NCBI GenBank assembly: GCA_002682825.1
Contig: NOKP01000030.1
Location: 319,924 to 383,923, forward strand
DNA length: 64,000 nucleotides
From: Neonectria sp. B-13
Taxonomy: Eukaryota; Ascomycota; Sordariomycetes; Hypocreales; Nectriaceae
Direction of reading: 5' to 3'
Shown here: piece by piece, positions 1 to 11,699 of the stretch
How the letters are laid out: each line of letters opens with the position of its first letter
Position numbering within the stretch: position 1 is the stretch's first letter
Program-made: the position numbers and the translations under genes
Notes under the pieces: generated by a model
Told to the model about the DNA's origin: nothing
What the model saw: only the letters and a program-made list of their open reading frames with translations
The model's database searches: none

Positions 1-1697
1 GGAAACTCGTCAGCAAAATCACTTGGTCTCGTGTAAGCTCATAGCATTTCCAGGACGAAACCATAGGGAAGCATACATTGCCCAGATGCCTGGCTAGTCA
101 GTAAACCACCTGTATTTACTCGTCTTGAGCGACGTACCTGTTCCGGTTCCAATGTCCACAACCGTCTAGTCGATCATATCGATTAGTGAACTGACGACGT
201 CTAGTAAATTCGAGCCATACCTGTACGTCTGACAGCGGTGCTAGGTATAGCTTATCCCCAGCCAAAAGGGTGAGAACATGATGGCTACACATGTCGATAA
301 GCTGAGTTCTGCGTCTAGCCGTGCTAAACTCACTTGATATCCATCCCTTCCTGAGATTTGTCGTCGATGGGACCCCTGTTCCCAAGTCAGCTACTCTAAC
401 CACGTCTCCGATGTCTAGGTACTTGAACGAACCAGTACTCGGCATTTCCACGCTCACTGTGGTATGTCCTACCATGGATGGTCCGGTACTTCAGGATGCT
501 ATATGCCAGGGACGCAGTTGAACTTTCACTATCAAACACAGCCGAGTCAGCATCGTCGGGCTCGTCGACTTCCTAGAGGGCCCTATAAGTTAGTTTCGAA
601 GTACAAACGCCTCTTTACACTGTCTCATTACTAACCGCTAATTGCGTCCAGTGTTGCGGAGGAAGGATGTCGGCGTCTGTATGTGGGCTAAGCTGTTCAG
701 TTTCCGTCTGAGCTGGCGGCGTCGACTCAGCCATAACGTCAGCAGCAGGTTCGCTCCGAGATGGTAAGTCTGACATCTTATTTGACGATGCGGTGGCATG
801 TACGACACAGAGTGACAGAGAGTTGAAAGCGGCATGGAATGATCATCTTATGTGAGGGCAAAGTGCGGGGATACACAGGAGCTTTGCGTCTTTATTCAAC
901 CAACACAAGACAACGCTTAAGCCAATAGGCCATCGCGCTGACCCTGTGCCATGTCGCGGCACCGTGCCGGTGCATGCCAAGATCAATTGGTCACCGCTAC
1001 TTCTTCCCAGTAAGGCATTGATAGTCTCTTCTTCCTCTGGTGATACGTGCATAATGTCATACACCAGCACGTAAAACATCAGATGATGGGCTACCCAGCT
1101 TGCCGGATCTACGGAGTAGTTTTCACCACCCTCCATGTGAAAAGACCATGCCGGAAAGAGCACGATCCACCGATGGTAAAATATAGTCTCGAACCCTGCT
1201 TTAAACCCACTCCATGATCGAATACTGGTATCCAAGTCATTTCGACGGTGAGTTCCAAACCAAGGGAACGTTGCATTGCAGAGTCAAAAGCGACAATAGC
1301 CCAAATTTCGCTGGCTGCATACGCCCCGCTCTAAGCCTGTCACTCTGGTAATGCTCGACCAATGGCTTGTGATCCGGGAGATGACCAATCATGGAATCGT
1401 ACTCAGCCATCATGATGCTGGTCGTCAAGAGAACCGGCTATCCACGAATGTTCATTGAAGCAATGGTACTGCTGTTTCCAGCTCACGGATTCCAAGCAAT
1501 GCAAAGACAAGCGGTAGAGCCAATTGGCACCCAGAATGTATGCGAGCCTCTGACTCCGTGTCTGGAACCCCTGATTCTAGGCAGGTCCCCACCCTCGCTG
1601 AAGATGATTCGCGAATATTTGAGAATGGGTTGTTGCATCTTGGCTAGTAAATGAACCAGACGGCACTGTCAGTTGATCCTCTCTTCATCAGCTGAAC
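1..1697. other. Left end without a supportable gene
   Basis: Only short open frames occur here, on both strands, and none shows a recognisable domain. A frame at 843-1235 on the minus strand (130 codons) and one at 1391-1654 on the plus strand (87 codons) are the longest. Neither has a clear start context or splice partner. The plus-strand frame could be an upstream exon of the decayed membrane-protein gene that follows, but I cannot show it. Confidence 0.4.
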
Positions 1698-2716
1698 ATG
1701 GATTATCGGAACGAGGAGCCATCATCTCACATAATGATGGCTGGCACAACCAGCTGCAACGAACTCAGTTACGAGGTTAGTGGAAGAATATTCACATTGC
1801 AAAACGTCGTCACCAATCTAACGATGGAAGTCGACTCGTTCACAATGACTCAGAACAGTACAGGCTGGTTCAGAACTCAGACTTCCAACACGCGATGGCT
1901 AACAAAAAGCATCGAGACTATCCCCGGTGTCGTGGACTACCGAATCTTGAAACCGAACGGTGTGCAGATCCGTCGGGCGCGCTTTGGCGATTGGTACACC
2001 AACGACAGCGGCGATGTTGGTGGCCCGGAGCCCAAACCTGTCGTCCGACGGCTCACATACAACATGTATCCCGCTACTGCCATTGTTGCCAGGAAAATTG
2101 AAGACGAGCGAGGATGCTCTCTTGTAACTGGGAGGACACAATTGGGGAATTCCTCGATCTCAGAACCGACATTAGTGTTACAACTTTGCACGTCAGAAAC
2201 GAAACTGTGGCCCAGACTCGAAACTGGGTAGATGCTTTTATGTACAACCCGAAAACAATTATACGTGATGGCGTTAGTGCTTTCTTTTGAGCAACAATGT
2301 CCCAGGCCTATCAATTCGCTGCAGAAAACCGTACCCTTCCCTGGACTCACCACCTTGCCACACATCATCGGCGACCGTATGGTACCCCGCACTTTCCCGA
2401 AAGCACGGCGATGATAGGCTAACTAACACTTGGCATCCTGGGCTTTCTGATCGGAATGCTTCGAATAGTGCTTGGCCCGCCTACGTTGAATTCATGGATG
2501 GACCAGCACGCGTATCTGGCTCTCGGCAACGTGGTTACGATGGATGAAAAGCCAAACGGCATGCGCTCAGGTTATGAAGTGGCTAGCGCTGAGTTGGGTT
2601 CACTTCGATTTCCAACGGACCGAATGGATTCCATCGATTGGCAAAGCGGATCAATAGTGGAAGACGAAATGGCCCCGACTAGGTCGCCAAGGGAACGTCA
2701 TCAAGAAGACCATTAG
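1698..2716 (+). pseudogene. Decayed fungal membrane-protein gene
   Basis: Three plus-strand segments in different frames together look like the C-terminal half of a large fungal membrane protein. The first (1698 to about 2140) is a soluble, N-glycosylation-rich stretch. Near 2140 the sense appears to move to another frame, running to a stop at about 2289 (readable as ...LHVRNETVAQTRNW...). A third part (about 2425-2716) holds a hydrophobic segment, LGILGFLIGMLRIVLGP, followed by a polar tail with a GYEVASAELG motif, the arrangement seen at the C-terminus of such proteins. I found no intron pair with good GT/AG signals that repairs the first shift, so frameshift decay is preferred. A living multi-exon gene remains possible. 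The family is not identified by name. Confidence 0.35.
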
Positions 2717-3266
2717 TGCATACTCCGTTCTTTCATCGGCACAGCCCTATTGCAACATGCAAAGAAACAGCCCGAGTCCTCGAGGCCAAAGCCAAGGGAT
2801 TGAATGAAGTTATGAACAGACAATTCACAGAATTGAGCCGTTAGTTTAGTTTGCACAAGATACAGAGACAACTTAGTCCAGATGCCTCACCCGAATTCTA
2901 GTAAAGTTGTTAACGCACCTTTTTCCAGATTTCCACCCTGTTTCACTCATTAAATGGATAAACCAGCAGTTGACCGGCAACAAAATTCTAACTACAAATG
3001 GAAGTGTGTTGGTTGCACCCTGGTTGTTGTTTGAGCCGAGTGGGTCGTCATACGCACACAACCAACAGAGTGGAGCAATTCTGCACTCATTGTCTTTCTC
3101 CCCAAGGTTTCCAATTCCTGCATCTAATTCCCTCATTGTATTTGCTGAGCCTGCTCTTCCCGTACGCGACTGATCGGCCAGCACCTCATCCAAGTGCCTC
3201 AGCTCACCGTGGTGGGACAAACTTCGCAGTCTGTACATCCACTTTCGGGATACACAGTCAAGAACC
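2717..3266. other. Intergenic region upstream of the NO VEIN-like gene
   Basis: No convincing gene. Short frames of 60-90 codons occur on both strands without domain signal. The stretch ends at the ATG of the giant GHKL-ATPase gene at 3267 and presumably holds its promoter. Pyrimidine-rich tracts lie near 3100-3160. Confidence 0.4.
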
Positions 3267-6200
3267 ATGGCTAGCCTAGAGGAAGCCGAGGCAATTGTGC
3301 AGCGTCTCACTAGAAAGTATGGATATCTGAATGAGGCGATGATGAACCATATCGAAGGGTGGAATCCCGAGTACCGTCGGGAAATCGATGACAACTTCCT
3401 GGCGGTTGAATCCGTTGCAGCACACTCCATCAAAACGTTAGCATCCAAGAGCGGCTTGTAGCCCAAATGTATGCTGACTGCTATTCAGGCTAGCCAAACA
3501 AATCTACGGCAGCGGTGCTCGATTTGTGTTTGAACTTCTTCAAAATGCCGAAGACAATGTCTTTGTGAAGGCCAAAGAGCTCAAGGTCTCGCCTTTTATC
3601 TCGTTCAAAGTGCATTCCGACCGCATCATTGTCGAATGCAATGAAGACGGGTTTACTGAGAGGGACCTCGAAGCTATCTGCGCAGTTGGGCAGAGTACCA
3701 AGTCGGCAGAGTACGGATATATCGGGGCCAAAGGAATTGGCTTCAAGTCTGTGTTCATCGCTGCGTGCAGAGTCCACATTCAGTCTGGGAACTTTTCTTT
3801 CGAATTCAAGCATGGAAAAGAGGACTCAGGGCTAGGCATGGTCAGACCGAGGTGGGTGAAGACTGATGAGAGGCTAGATAAACCTCTTACTCGCATGACA
3901 CTCTATTTCCACGACAAGGGAGAACCAGATGAGCTCAAGCACCTCAAAGCAACCATCTTCAAGCAGTTGGATGACTTGCAACCGACATGTTTGCTGTTCC
4001 TCAAAAAGCTCCAGAAAATAGAGGTCAAGTGTTACGATGAGGAAGGTAGGATCAAGACATCGACACGATTCCGAAAGCAAAAGGTTGATGAGCATCGTGT
4101 CTCCCTGGAAACGACTTCTAGCAAACGCGGGGAAAAACCAACCATCCAGAGTCAGATGTATCACATAACGAAACAAACTGCAACAGGTTTGTCGAGAAGT
4201 GATAATCGTGAGCTTCCTGATACCGAGCTCGCCGCCACAGCCGAGGTGGTCCTAGCTTTTCCTCTCACAATCGATTTCAGGCCGCTTGCTACGGAGAATC
4301 AACAGCTCTTTGCGTTTCTACCTGTCAAAGAATCAGAGTACAAGGTCAGTCAACTCCCGTGTCTCACTCAGACACATCATGCAAGCATTTACTGACCTAC
4401 GTTACATAGTTCCTCATCCACTCGGACTTCGACACAATGGCCAGCCGCCAGGAAATAGTCACCGCATCGAGAAGGAATCTCGACCTCCGTCGCTGGATCG
4501 CGGACACATTCGTTCGGGCTGTTTTGCAATTTTGCGAGCACCCGACTCTGTGCTACGAGTGGCCAATATTTCTCCCATCCCCTAGAAATACTCCCGATAC
4601 TTTCTGGCCTGGCCTCAACCAAAGAATCAAGGAATTTGTGAGAAAAGATCGAATTTTGAAGTCCCGCCGTCAAAACGGCCTGCGCCTCATTGAAGATGTG
4701 TTACGCCTCTCCGACGAGGCAATGGACGAAGAAGGCCATCCCGTATTTGACGACCCGGACAAAGATCCGTTTCTTTCACCGAACTATACTGTGGAAAGCA
4801 TGAATATCCTTAAGGGATATGGCCTTGCGACGGTATCCCACAGATACCTTGTGGATTTGCTGGAACTTGACTTCCGCAGTCCTGACTCAAAAATGCGCGG
4901 AAATGCGATGAGCGAGGAGTGGCATACAATTGTGGCAACGCTTCTTCGTCATATTCTTGCAGGCGACAACCATTCACGCTTGAGATCGCGCCCTTTGCTT
5001 CCTTTAAAAGGTGGCAAATGGACTTCTACCGTGTTGGGGCCAGTATATTTCCCAACAACAAAGGGTTTCGTCGTGCCTGAAGAATTGGATATCAGGATTC
5101 TTCACTCTCCTGCGGCAACTAACCCTGCTCGCAAAACGCTTTTTGAACACCTCGGAGCCTCAGAAGCGTCGACTGGCCAGGTGAGAGCCTCGATATTGAG
5201 GGTGCTCACCAAGACATCCTATACGCATTCCGTGTCCAATGTTCAGGCGTATATTCAATATCTCTATCTTACGCACGAGGCTGGGCCTCTGTGTAGTGAA
5301 TCACTCACGAAAATTCGGATCCTCAATGACCAGCTCAGTCTTGTACGTCCACATTGTACCGACATTTACCTTCCAGGGAAGAACCACCCCTACGGCCCAG
5401 AGGCACTATTGGCGACTACAGAGACAGCTACGGGACTATCTGTCACCTTCATAAATCAGATACACATGGAGAAGCCACCAACGAAGCTGGCCTCAGACCA
5501 GTCGTCCTGGGAGAGGTGGCTTTACAGCTACATCGGTATACGTAAACGACTAAGGCTTATTTCCCGCAGCGGAGAATCTCTGTCGGATGCGTTTCTCTAC
5601 GTGTTTAAGCATCGTGCCGACAAGTTCCTTGGATTGTTTGAACATCTCTGGAAACATGAGGGCTCGAGCTTGTTGGAGAAGCCGTCCCTCCAACGTAAGA
5701 TCTGGGATCACCCTGCCGAAGACCTTTGTGGGGTGGATTTCTCACTGAGTTTCAAAGACACCTGGCTTCCCTTTCAAAACCTCCGAGACTCTGTTTCGCG
5801 GTACATGGAGCATCCCCACCACTTCCCATTTCTCAAACTCGAGGATGAAGAGATGACTGAGAAATTTGCTGTTAAATGGGCTTTCCTAAGCAAATATTTC
5901 TCAGTCGGAAAGGATGATAACGTGGACTTCCTTCTTCAAATATTGCGCTGCATTGAGAAATCGTGTCCTGAAACTCTATCAATCGGTCAATCCCAGAAGA
6001 TATGCGACTTATACGACGCCATCGACGCGAAATTCATACTGGCCAAGGATCAGGAGGGAGACCGACGCAAGCTAAGGTGAGCACGGCGGAGCTTCTACTT
6101 AGTTACGTTACTGACATGTCTTAGGGACTTTTTCTCCAGGGCCGGCGTGCTCATTCCAGACGAGGAACGTCATACTTGGGCGACGTCTTCTCAATGCTTG

Positions 6201-8877
6201 TGGTCCGCCCCTCCGGACATGGTATCTAAGCATTCTCTGCGAAGCCTCTATTCGAGGAGTTTGGGCGTTCAGAAGATGAGGAATATAGAGCACCTCTTTA
6301 GCACAACGGTAGAGATACCAGCAGCTTCCTTGCCTGATGTGGTGACTGAGCTGGAGGAGCTGAGAGCCGACGGTTGTGAGGACTTCAACCGTATCCGAGG
6401 ACTGTACGAATATCTTAGCGATTGCAAAATCCCGATGTTCACATTGAGGTAAGCTCCAGTATCGTGTCAACCAAGATGAATTAAGCGAGTGACTTACACA
6501 AGAATAGACTTGAATTTGACCACAAGCTCCTCATCTATGTGAAGAGAGACGGCGGCCAGTCGGGATGGCACAAGACATCCGATTGCTTGTGGTCGAGCAC
6601 GACACCGATTCGCAGCAGAGTCACTTTGGATCAAGGCTATGAAGAACTAGAGAACTTTTTCGTCAAGGAGTTGGGCGTAAGATCGCTGACTTTCCAAATG
6701 GTCTACGACGAGCTGCGCCAGGATCCTCAGAAAAATGGAATAAACGAGCTCAAAGACGCTATCTTTGCCGTCAACAGCTTCCTCCAAACGGACTTGATCC
6801 TCTTTGACCCAAAACCAGTTTTGAGAGCCAACATCTTTCCTGTGAGGTATCCCGATGGCACTACTGTGCTTAGGTCCGCAGATGTGGACTTCGCTATCGG
6901 CGACCGGAATTACCTTAGGGAGCAGTTCCAAGACGAGATCAGTCTCCTCGACTTCGAATACTTTGATTTGGAAGATGTTCGACGTTTAAGGCCGTTTTTC
7001 AAGTGGGTAAGCCTTCAGGACCGGTACTTATCCAAGTGTGTCAAAGAAGACACATTTGTCTCCGAGGGTTCAGAGCGTCCGATTCGATCGGAGAACCGCA
7101 ATTTGAAACGCAAGGCCTACTATATCCTCCGGTATGCAACGCACGTTGGAAGAATACCGTGTTGATGATGCTGACTAGTTGTCGAAACAGCGTCGCGGCC
7201 ACATTTGCCAGTCCCCGATATCAAGTCGATTCCTCCGGGCTATATAAACTGTTGCGCACGGCTGAGGTTATAGAGACGAACGGAATAACCTCTATACTGA
7301 AGATGTCTCAAAATGATAAACCATTTTCTATTGAGGCTCCTGGTAACGAGCATATCAGCAAGACTGGGTTGACAATTTATGTGCCCAGAAAGAGAAGAGC
7401 GCAGGAACTATGCTTTAACTCAGCCCTGCCCAGAAAATTTGCCCAGTGGCTTATGCGGCCTCCAACAACTGACGACGATAGCCAGGTCGAAGTTGACTTG
7501 ATCAATATCCTAACCTCAGTGTTCGCTTGTGATCGATCTGTTCTTGACGAGGTTTTCGACCGTCAGGGGATCATACAAGTGCCAATTGAAAACGAGGATG
7601 CGGAAGATGTAAGAGAGGACGACGACTACTCAGACGACTCCGATGACGAAGACGACTCCGACGACTCCGACTATACCGACGACTCCGATGACGAAGACGA
7701 AGACGACTACTCCGACGACGACGACGAAGACGACGACGAGTTTGAGGAGGAGGAGGAGGAGGAGGAGGGAGCAGAGGAGGAACAGTATCTTGACGGCCTC
7801 TTGGAAACCAACCATCTATCACCAGAGGAACACGCGACTGCAACTCATTCTTCGACAAATGGAAGCTTTTCTCAGCCTATCGGTATAGCTCATCCAGGGC
7901 TCGAAGAAAGCGACACAGAGAATTGGCAAGCCCACATACCCTATCGCTCAGATCCACGGCCAGCCGTGTCCCCTCGTCCTCCGCAGTCATATGGCCCTTC
8001 AAACTATCCAGCTCCTGAGTACTCGCCTGCAACCTCAGTGGCACATCCCGTCAACCAACCTGTTGCGGATGTGCAATATCGCGCACTGCTGAACAGGGTT
8101 ATTACAGCAGCCCGGAGAGCGTCATTTCCCTCACAAGGAAGCAACTTGCACGATTCTCCACTTGGTGATGCGGGAGCGGAATCGTTTGAAAGCTTCGATG
8201 GGCTGGATGTCACGAGCAATTTTCGGACATTTAACCTGAAGGTTGGAGCCGCGGGCGAGCTATATGTGAGTAGTGTTGGTTGCGAAGCACGAGCTTTGGG
8301 AATCAGTGACTAACTGATGCCCCTTGATAGGCGTTTGAACTACTGTGCAAGCTTGCGATGCCAGGTTGGAGCCGCGCCAACTGGCGAAGTAGAATCAGAA
8401 AGCATGTAAGGGTTCATCCGGCATATCAGACTATGAATGACTGGACCAGAGCAGAGACATCCGATTTGGTCTATGTCGACATCGAAGGCCACTTGACCGA
8501 CACCCTCATCGATCGCGGTTACCTCAAGCGTGATGAGTGGCATGGTGCTCGACCAATATATTACTTGGAAGTCAAGACCACGACTGGGCCGTGTAGCACG
8601 CCATTCTACATGAGTGACAAGCAATACCAGCTTGTAAGTACTTCAGGAAGAGTTTTCAAAGTCAATGGCTAACTAGGTGCAGTTGAGCCGCATACACCAC
8701 ACAGAGAATCGTTCGGAGGTGTATATGGTCTTGCGCGTCTTTTGGTTGAACAGCGATAGGATCGGCATGCGTGTCTATTTGGACCCAGAACAACTGAAGC
8801 AAGACGGACAGCTGTTGTTCACGAGACCAACAACGTGGTCTGTCGTTCCTGGTGATGGCACAGAGTCTCAGGATTAA
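3267..8877 (+). CDS. NO VEIN/sacsin-like GHKL ATPase with DUF3883 C-terminus
   Basis: Eight exons: 3267-3436, 3489-4344, 4410-6076, 6125-6448, 6508-7131, 7191-8265, 8331-8633, 8683-8877. All junctions are GT/AG and the joined frame is 1737 residues. Residues about 55-180 are an HSP90/histidine-kinase-type ATP-binding fold: the N-box ELLQNAEDN, then NEDGFTERDLEAIC, then a GAKGIGFKS lid loop, followed by FLIHSDFDT as in sacsin-like repeats. A very acidic Asp/Glu tract is encoded at about 7614-7785. The C-terminus starts at GAAGELYAFELL and contains YYLEVKTTTG, giving the E-x-K of a PD-(D/E)XK-like fold (DUF3883, the NO VEIN C-terminal domain). Plant NO VEIN proteins have nuclear roles; prokaryotic DUF3883 proteins occur with restriction-type genes. 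The fungal role is unknown; nucleic-acid or quality-control ATPase work is inference. Confidence 0.85.
7614..7785 (+). repeat. Acidic Asp/Glu-coding low-complexity tract
   Basis: Within exon 6 of the NO VEIN-like gene, repeated GAC/GAT/GAA/GAG and TCC codons encode a run of Asp, Ser and Glu with few other residues, ending in a block of GAG codons. It separates the ATPase-containing body from the DUF3883 end and probably acts as a flexible acidic linker. Such tracts change length easily by slippage. The opposite strand has long open frames here only because of this bias. Confidence 0.85.
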
Positions 8878-9035
8878 GCGTGGATCTCCACTATTCAGGA
8901 GTCATCCCGAACAATTTGCATTATCGGAACGTTCATATAGTATACACTGATCTTATTACCATCGCGCCTTGTTTCCTGACCATTATAATTCCGTCCGATA
9001 TCACACAAGGATAAATGCGCCCTGCCACCTATGTA

Positions 9036-10982
9036 CTAGTAGTTTTCGCCATCCTCATCCTCATCCTCATCCTCCTCATCTTCATCCTCGGCCATGTTGA
9101 TAAAGAAGGGATTCCGTGACCGACCCTCGGCGTCACTCCCGTCGTCCTCATCGTCCGAAGCCTCATCGCCATCACTCTGCTCTGGCCCAGCTTCGTCATC
9201 CGATAACTCGACTGGATGCACCTCTCGATGCAAGCGGAGTCGCTCTGCCAACGACAACGGTGCTGCCGGCTTTTCGTCCTCGGAAGATTCGCTCTCGTCG
9301 CTTTCATCTTCCTCGCTGCTCTCGTTCAAAGTCCCACTTTCGTCTGTCCCTGACTTCTTTGCACCCTTGGGTTCCTCTGTCTGCTCTGGGGTGTCTGATT
9401 CCGAGTCAGAGAGTACAATGCGAGCGGCGCGTTTGACAGGCGGGCGGGGTTCTGCCTGTTCCTGGTCATCGCCATCTTCTGAATCGGAAGAAATAACGTG
9501 GGTGGTCCTGGCTCGTTTCGTTGTGGGCTGTGCCGGGACGTCTGAGTCATCGTCCGAGTCTTCTACAACCCGACGCTTGCGCCCTCTGTTGACTGGCTCA
9601 GGGTCAGGCTCCGGGCTTGAGAAGTGAGCACCTCCGTTGACGGACTCTGGTTCTGGGCTCGAGAATTGAGCTCCTCCGTTGACAGACTCAGGCTCCGGAC
9701 TCGAGAAGTGTGCGTCTGAGGTAACACCACCAACTGCCACTCGCTGATGAGGTTCGCCGTCGATGGAAATCTCATCATCCGAAGCGTCGGAGCCTTCTAC
9801 GATTTCCTCGTCGTCGATGCCGTCGCTTTCGTACTGATCCAAATCCGTGCCCGACTCAGATTCAGACCCGGCTTCTGAATCATCAGAACTGTCGGTCTCA
9901 TAACCCTCTAGCCCGGGCTCGAGGAGAGATTGATACCTGCGCATGCCTCGCTCGAATTCAAACCTCACCACTGGCCAGGTCTTGACGCCCTTGCGGCGGA
10001 ACACCTCGTCGAGCGGTTCAGGGACGGGTGCCAAGAAGTTCTTGGGTATTTGAAATCTGGCAAAGTCCCCGTGGTTGCGAATGTCGGGCCACGCGTACAG
10101 CGACTCCATGTCCTCGCCATAGCCAGGCGCTTCCTCAAACCTCTGCAGGTATTGGCGATTTACAAGATCCGACGTACACCAAGTGAGGGCTTCTCTCCGT
10201 AATGAGCTACTTGATGGGCAGAAGAAGAATGCCTCGAGGCTGACGAGGTCTTCAGCCAAGTGGGCGAGAGCATCGGCGTTGAAAGCAAAGTTGTCGTCCC
10301 AGGTGGCAATGCCGGCGTGCTTGACATGTTCAGCGAACCCCGGAAGGCGAAAAACATCTTCAGGCTCGGCGCTCTGCAGGCCACAAATCATGACAACGTC
10401 CTTGTCTCGGTCGAAACGAACAATGGCATCTCCGGACCCACCCTCAATGCTCAACGAATCCGGGAACTGCTTGAGTGCCATGGCGCGGGTCTCGTGGTGC
10501 ACTGAGAGGAGCCTGCGGATGGATTTGGTCTGGTCACCGAGCGTGATCCAATCGGAGACTGTCCAGACCCTGGCCGTTGCTGGTAGAGATGGGTCGTGAT
10601 ACCGGGCTGTTCCTGGGGACATGTTGAAGTCGAAAATGCGTGAGCGTAAGCGCAATTCAGGGCAGAATAACTCCCACACACGCTGACGTAGCTCAAAAGG
10701 GAGTTGAAGGAACTTCGAAAATGAGTGATGAGATGAGCCGTCGTCGTCGTTTTCCTCGTCGTCGTCGTCGGATGAAGCATCGTCGCTCTCATCGGTTTCC
10801 TCTCCTTCGGCGGCCATGACATCAAGAAGGCCTCCTGCGTCTGAGGTTTCGGAATCGGAGCTTGCGTCTTCGGATTCATCTTCAGAGCCGTCTTCGATTT
10901 CAATGACCTCATTCAAGGCTCCAGAGCCCCGAGGTCCGTCGGAGACGTCGGAGCCCTCATCTTCGCTGGCAGATGGCGACAT
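9036..10982 (-). CDS. 2EXR-domain acidic protein
   Basis: Single-exon gene of 648 residues, convergent with the NO VEIN-like gene 158 bp away. Residues 1-85 are very acidic and Ser-rich. From about residue 88, FSKFLQLPFELRQRVWELF matches the opening of the fungal 2EXR domain (pattern F..LP.ELR..IWE), which continues to about residue 330 with conserved Trp-rich segments. The C-terminal half is again acidic and Ser-rich. It contains three near-identical 14-residue units built on FSSPEPESVNGG and ends in a run of Asp/Glu. 2EXR proteins are abundant in Pezizomycotina and mostly of unknown function. The acidic, phosphorylation-prone tails suggest a nuclear or chromatin-linked protein, which is inference only. 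Confidence 0.8.
   Translation of the reverse strand: MSPSASEDEGSDVSDGPRGSGALNEVIEIEDGSEDESEDASSDSETSDAGGLLDVMAAEGEETDESDDASSDDDDEENDDDGSSHHSFSKFLQLPFELRQRVWELFCPELRLRSRIFDFNMSPGTARYHDPSLPATARVWTVSDWITLGDQTKSIRRLLSVHHETRAMALKQFPDSLSIEGGSGDAIVRFDRDKDVVMICGLQSAEPEDVFRLPGFAEHVKHAGIATWDDNFAFNADALAHLAEDLVSLEAFFFCPSSSSLRREALTWCTSDLVNRQYLQRFEEAPGYGEDMESLYAWPDIRNHGDFARFQIPKNFLAPVPEPLDEVFRRKGVKTWPVVRFEFERGMRRYQSLLEPGLEGYETDSSDDSEAGSESESGTDLDQYESDGIDDEEIVEGSDASDDEISIDGEPHQRVAVGGVTSDAHFSSPEPESVNGGAQFSSPEPESVNGGAHFSSPEPDPEPVNRGRKRRVVEDSDDDSDVPAQPTTKRARTTHVISSDSEDGDDQEQAEPRPPVKRAARIVLSDSESDTPEQTEEPKGAKKSGTDESGTLNESSEEDESDESESSEDEKPAAPLSLAERLRLHREVHPVELSDDEAGPEQSDGDEASDDEDDGSDAEGRSRNPFFINMAEDEDEEDEDEDEDGENY
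9590..9720 (-). repeat. In-frame 42-bp tandem repeats in the 2EXR gene
   Basis: Three adjacent units of about 42 bp encode FSSPEPESVNGGA-like peptides, the last one degenerate. The near identity of the units at DNA level points to recent duplication or ongoing slippage in the disordered region of the protein. Confidence 0.75.
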
Positions 10983-11699
10983 TTCTCGGAGGACGGCGTT
11001 GAGTCGCGCCTGGATGTGCAGTCTGCACGCGCATGCCTCCCAAGAATTGACGAGTCTCGGCGGCTCGGAGACTTGACGTGGAGCGAAAACACGTGACTCG
11101 TCTCACCTCACTCTTGGGGTCACGTGGGTCAGCACATGACCGGGTGCGTGACTGTCAGCTTTTGCACGCAGCCATCAGTCATCATCCATCCGTGTCATAT
11201 CCAGGATAACTGCAACCGTTCTTCATATCCCCAAGGTGATTAAAACATGGCATTGTCCACTCACCGAAAACCGGTCCTGATGCCCAAGCCCTGACTCAGC
11301 CCTCCTCCCGGTGGCTTCAGCACCTCCATCATCAACACATCATCAAGCAGGCAGCTTTGTCAGGCAGCCGTAAGTTCGCATGGCTTGAGGCTAACCCGCA
11401 TTCTCGCACCAACACGCCGCTCTGATTCGACCGTTGCCCGTCTGGTCTTGGCGTTTCCCGACCCAAAGCGGGCTCGATTGGTAAGGCTTGTGATTCCCCA
11501 CCAAAACGACCAAAGTGTAATGGCGGCCACAAGCATAGACTAGATGATAGATGTCTGTGTATTTATATCTATGGGATTGGAAATTGTAGTGTTATAAATT
11601 ATTCCAACATCCATTTAAGGCTGCTCCTCTCATCATACTCCAAACTCGCACCTAACTAAACCTCTCCCTCACCTATTCCCACCTACACTCATCTCCATT
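10983..11699. promoter_or_regulatory. Divergent promoter with two CACGTG E-boxes
   Basis: This 717-bp spacer separates the start codons of the minus-strand 2EXR gene and the plus-strand NmrA-like gene. It holds two perfect CACGTG palindromes at 11090-11095 and 11121-11126, both close to the 2EXR start. CACGTG is the core site of fungal bHLH factors (Cbf1/Pho4/SREBP types). The part next to the NmrA-like ATG is pyrimidine- and CA-rich, as is usual for fungal core promoters. Function is inferred from motif only. Confidence 0.4.

Noticed and set aside
116..475. Minus-strand frame with VADLGTG resembling methyltransferase motif I
   Set aside because: No other motif of the family surrounds it and the rest of the frame looks random.
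7571..7858. Arg/Leu-rich frames opposite and overlapping the acidic tract
   Set aside because: Products of the repeated GAC/GAG codons read in other frames.
9094..9627. Ser-rich 177-codon plus-strand frame opposite the 2EXR gene
   Set aside because: Shadow of the acidic repeat-rich minus-strand coding sequence.
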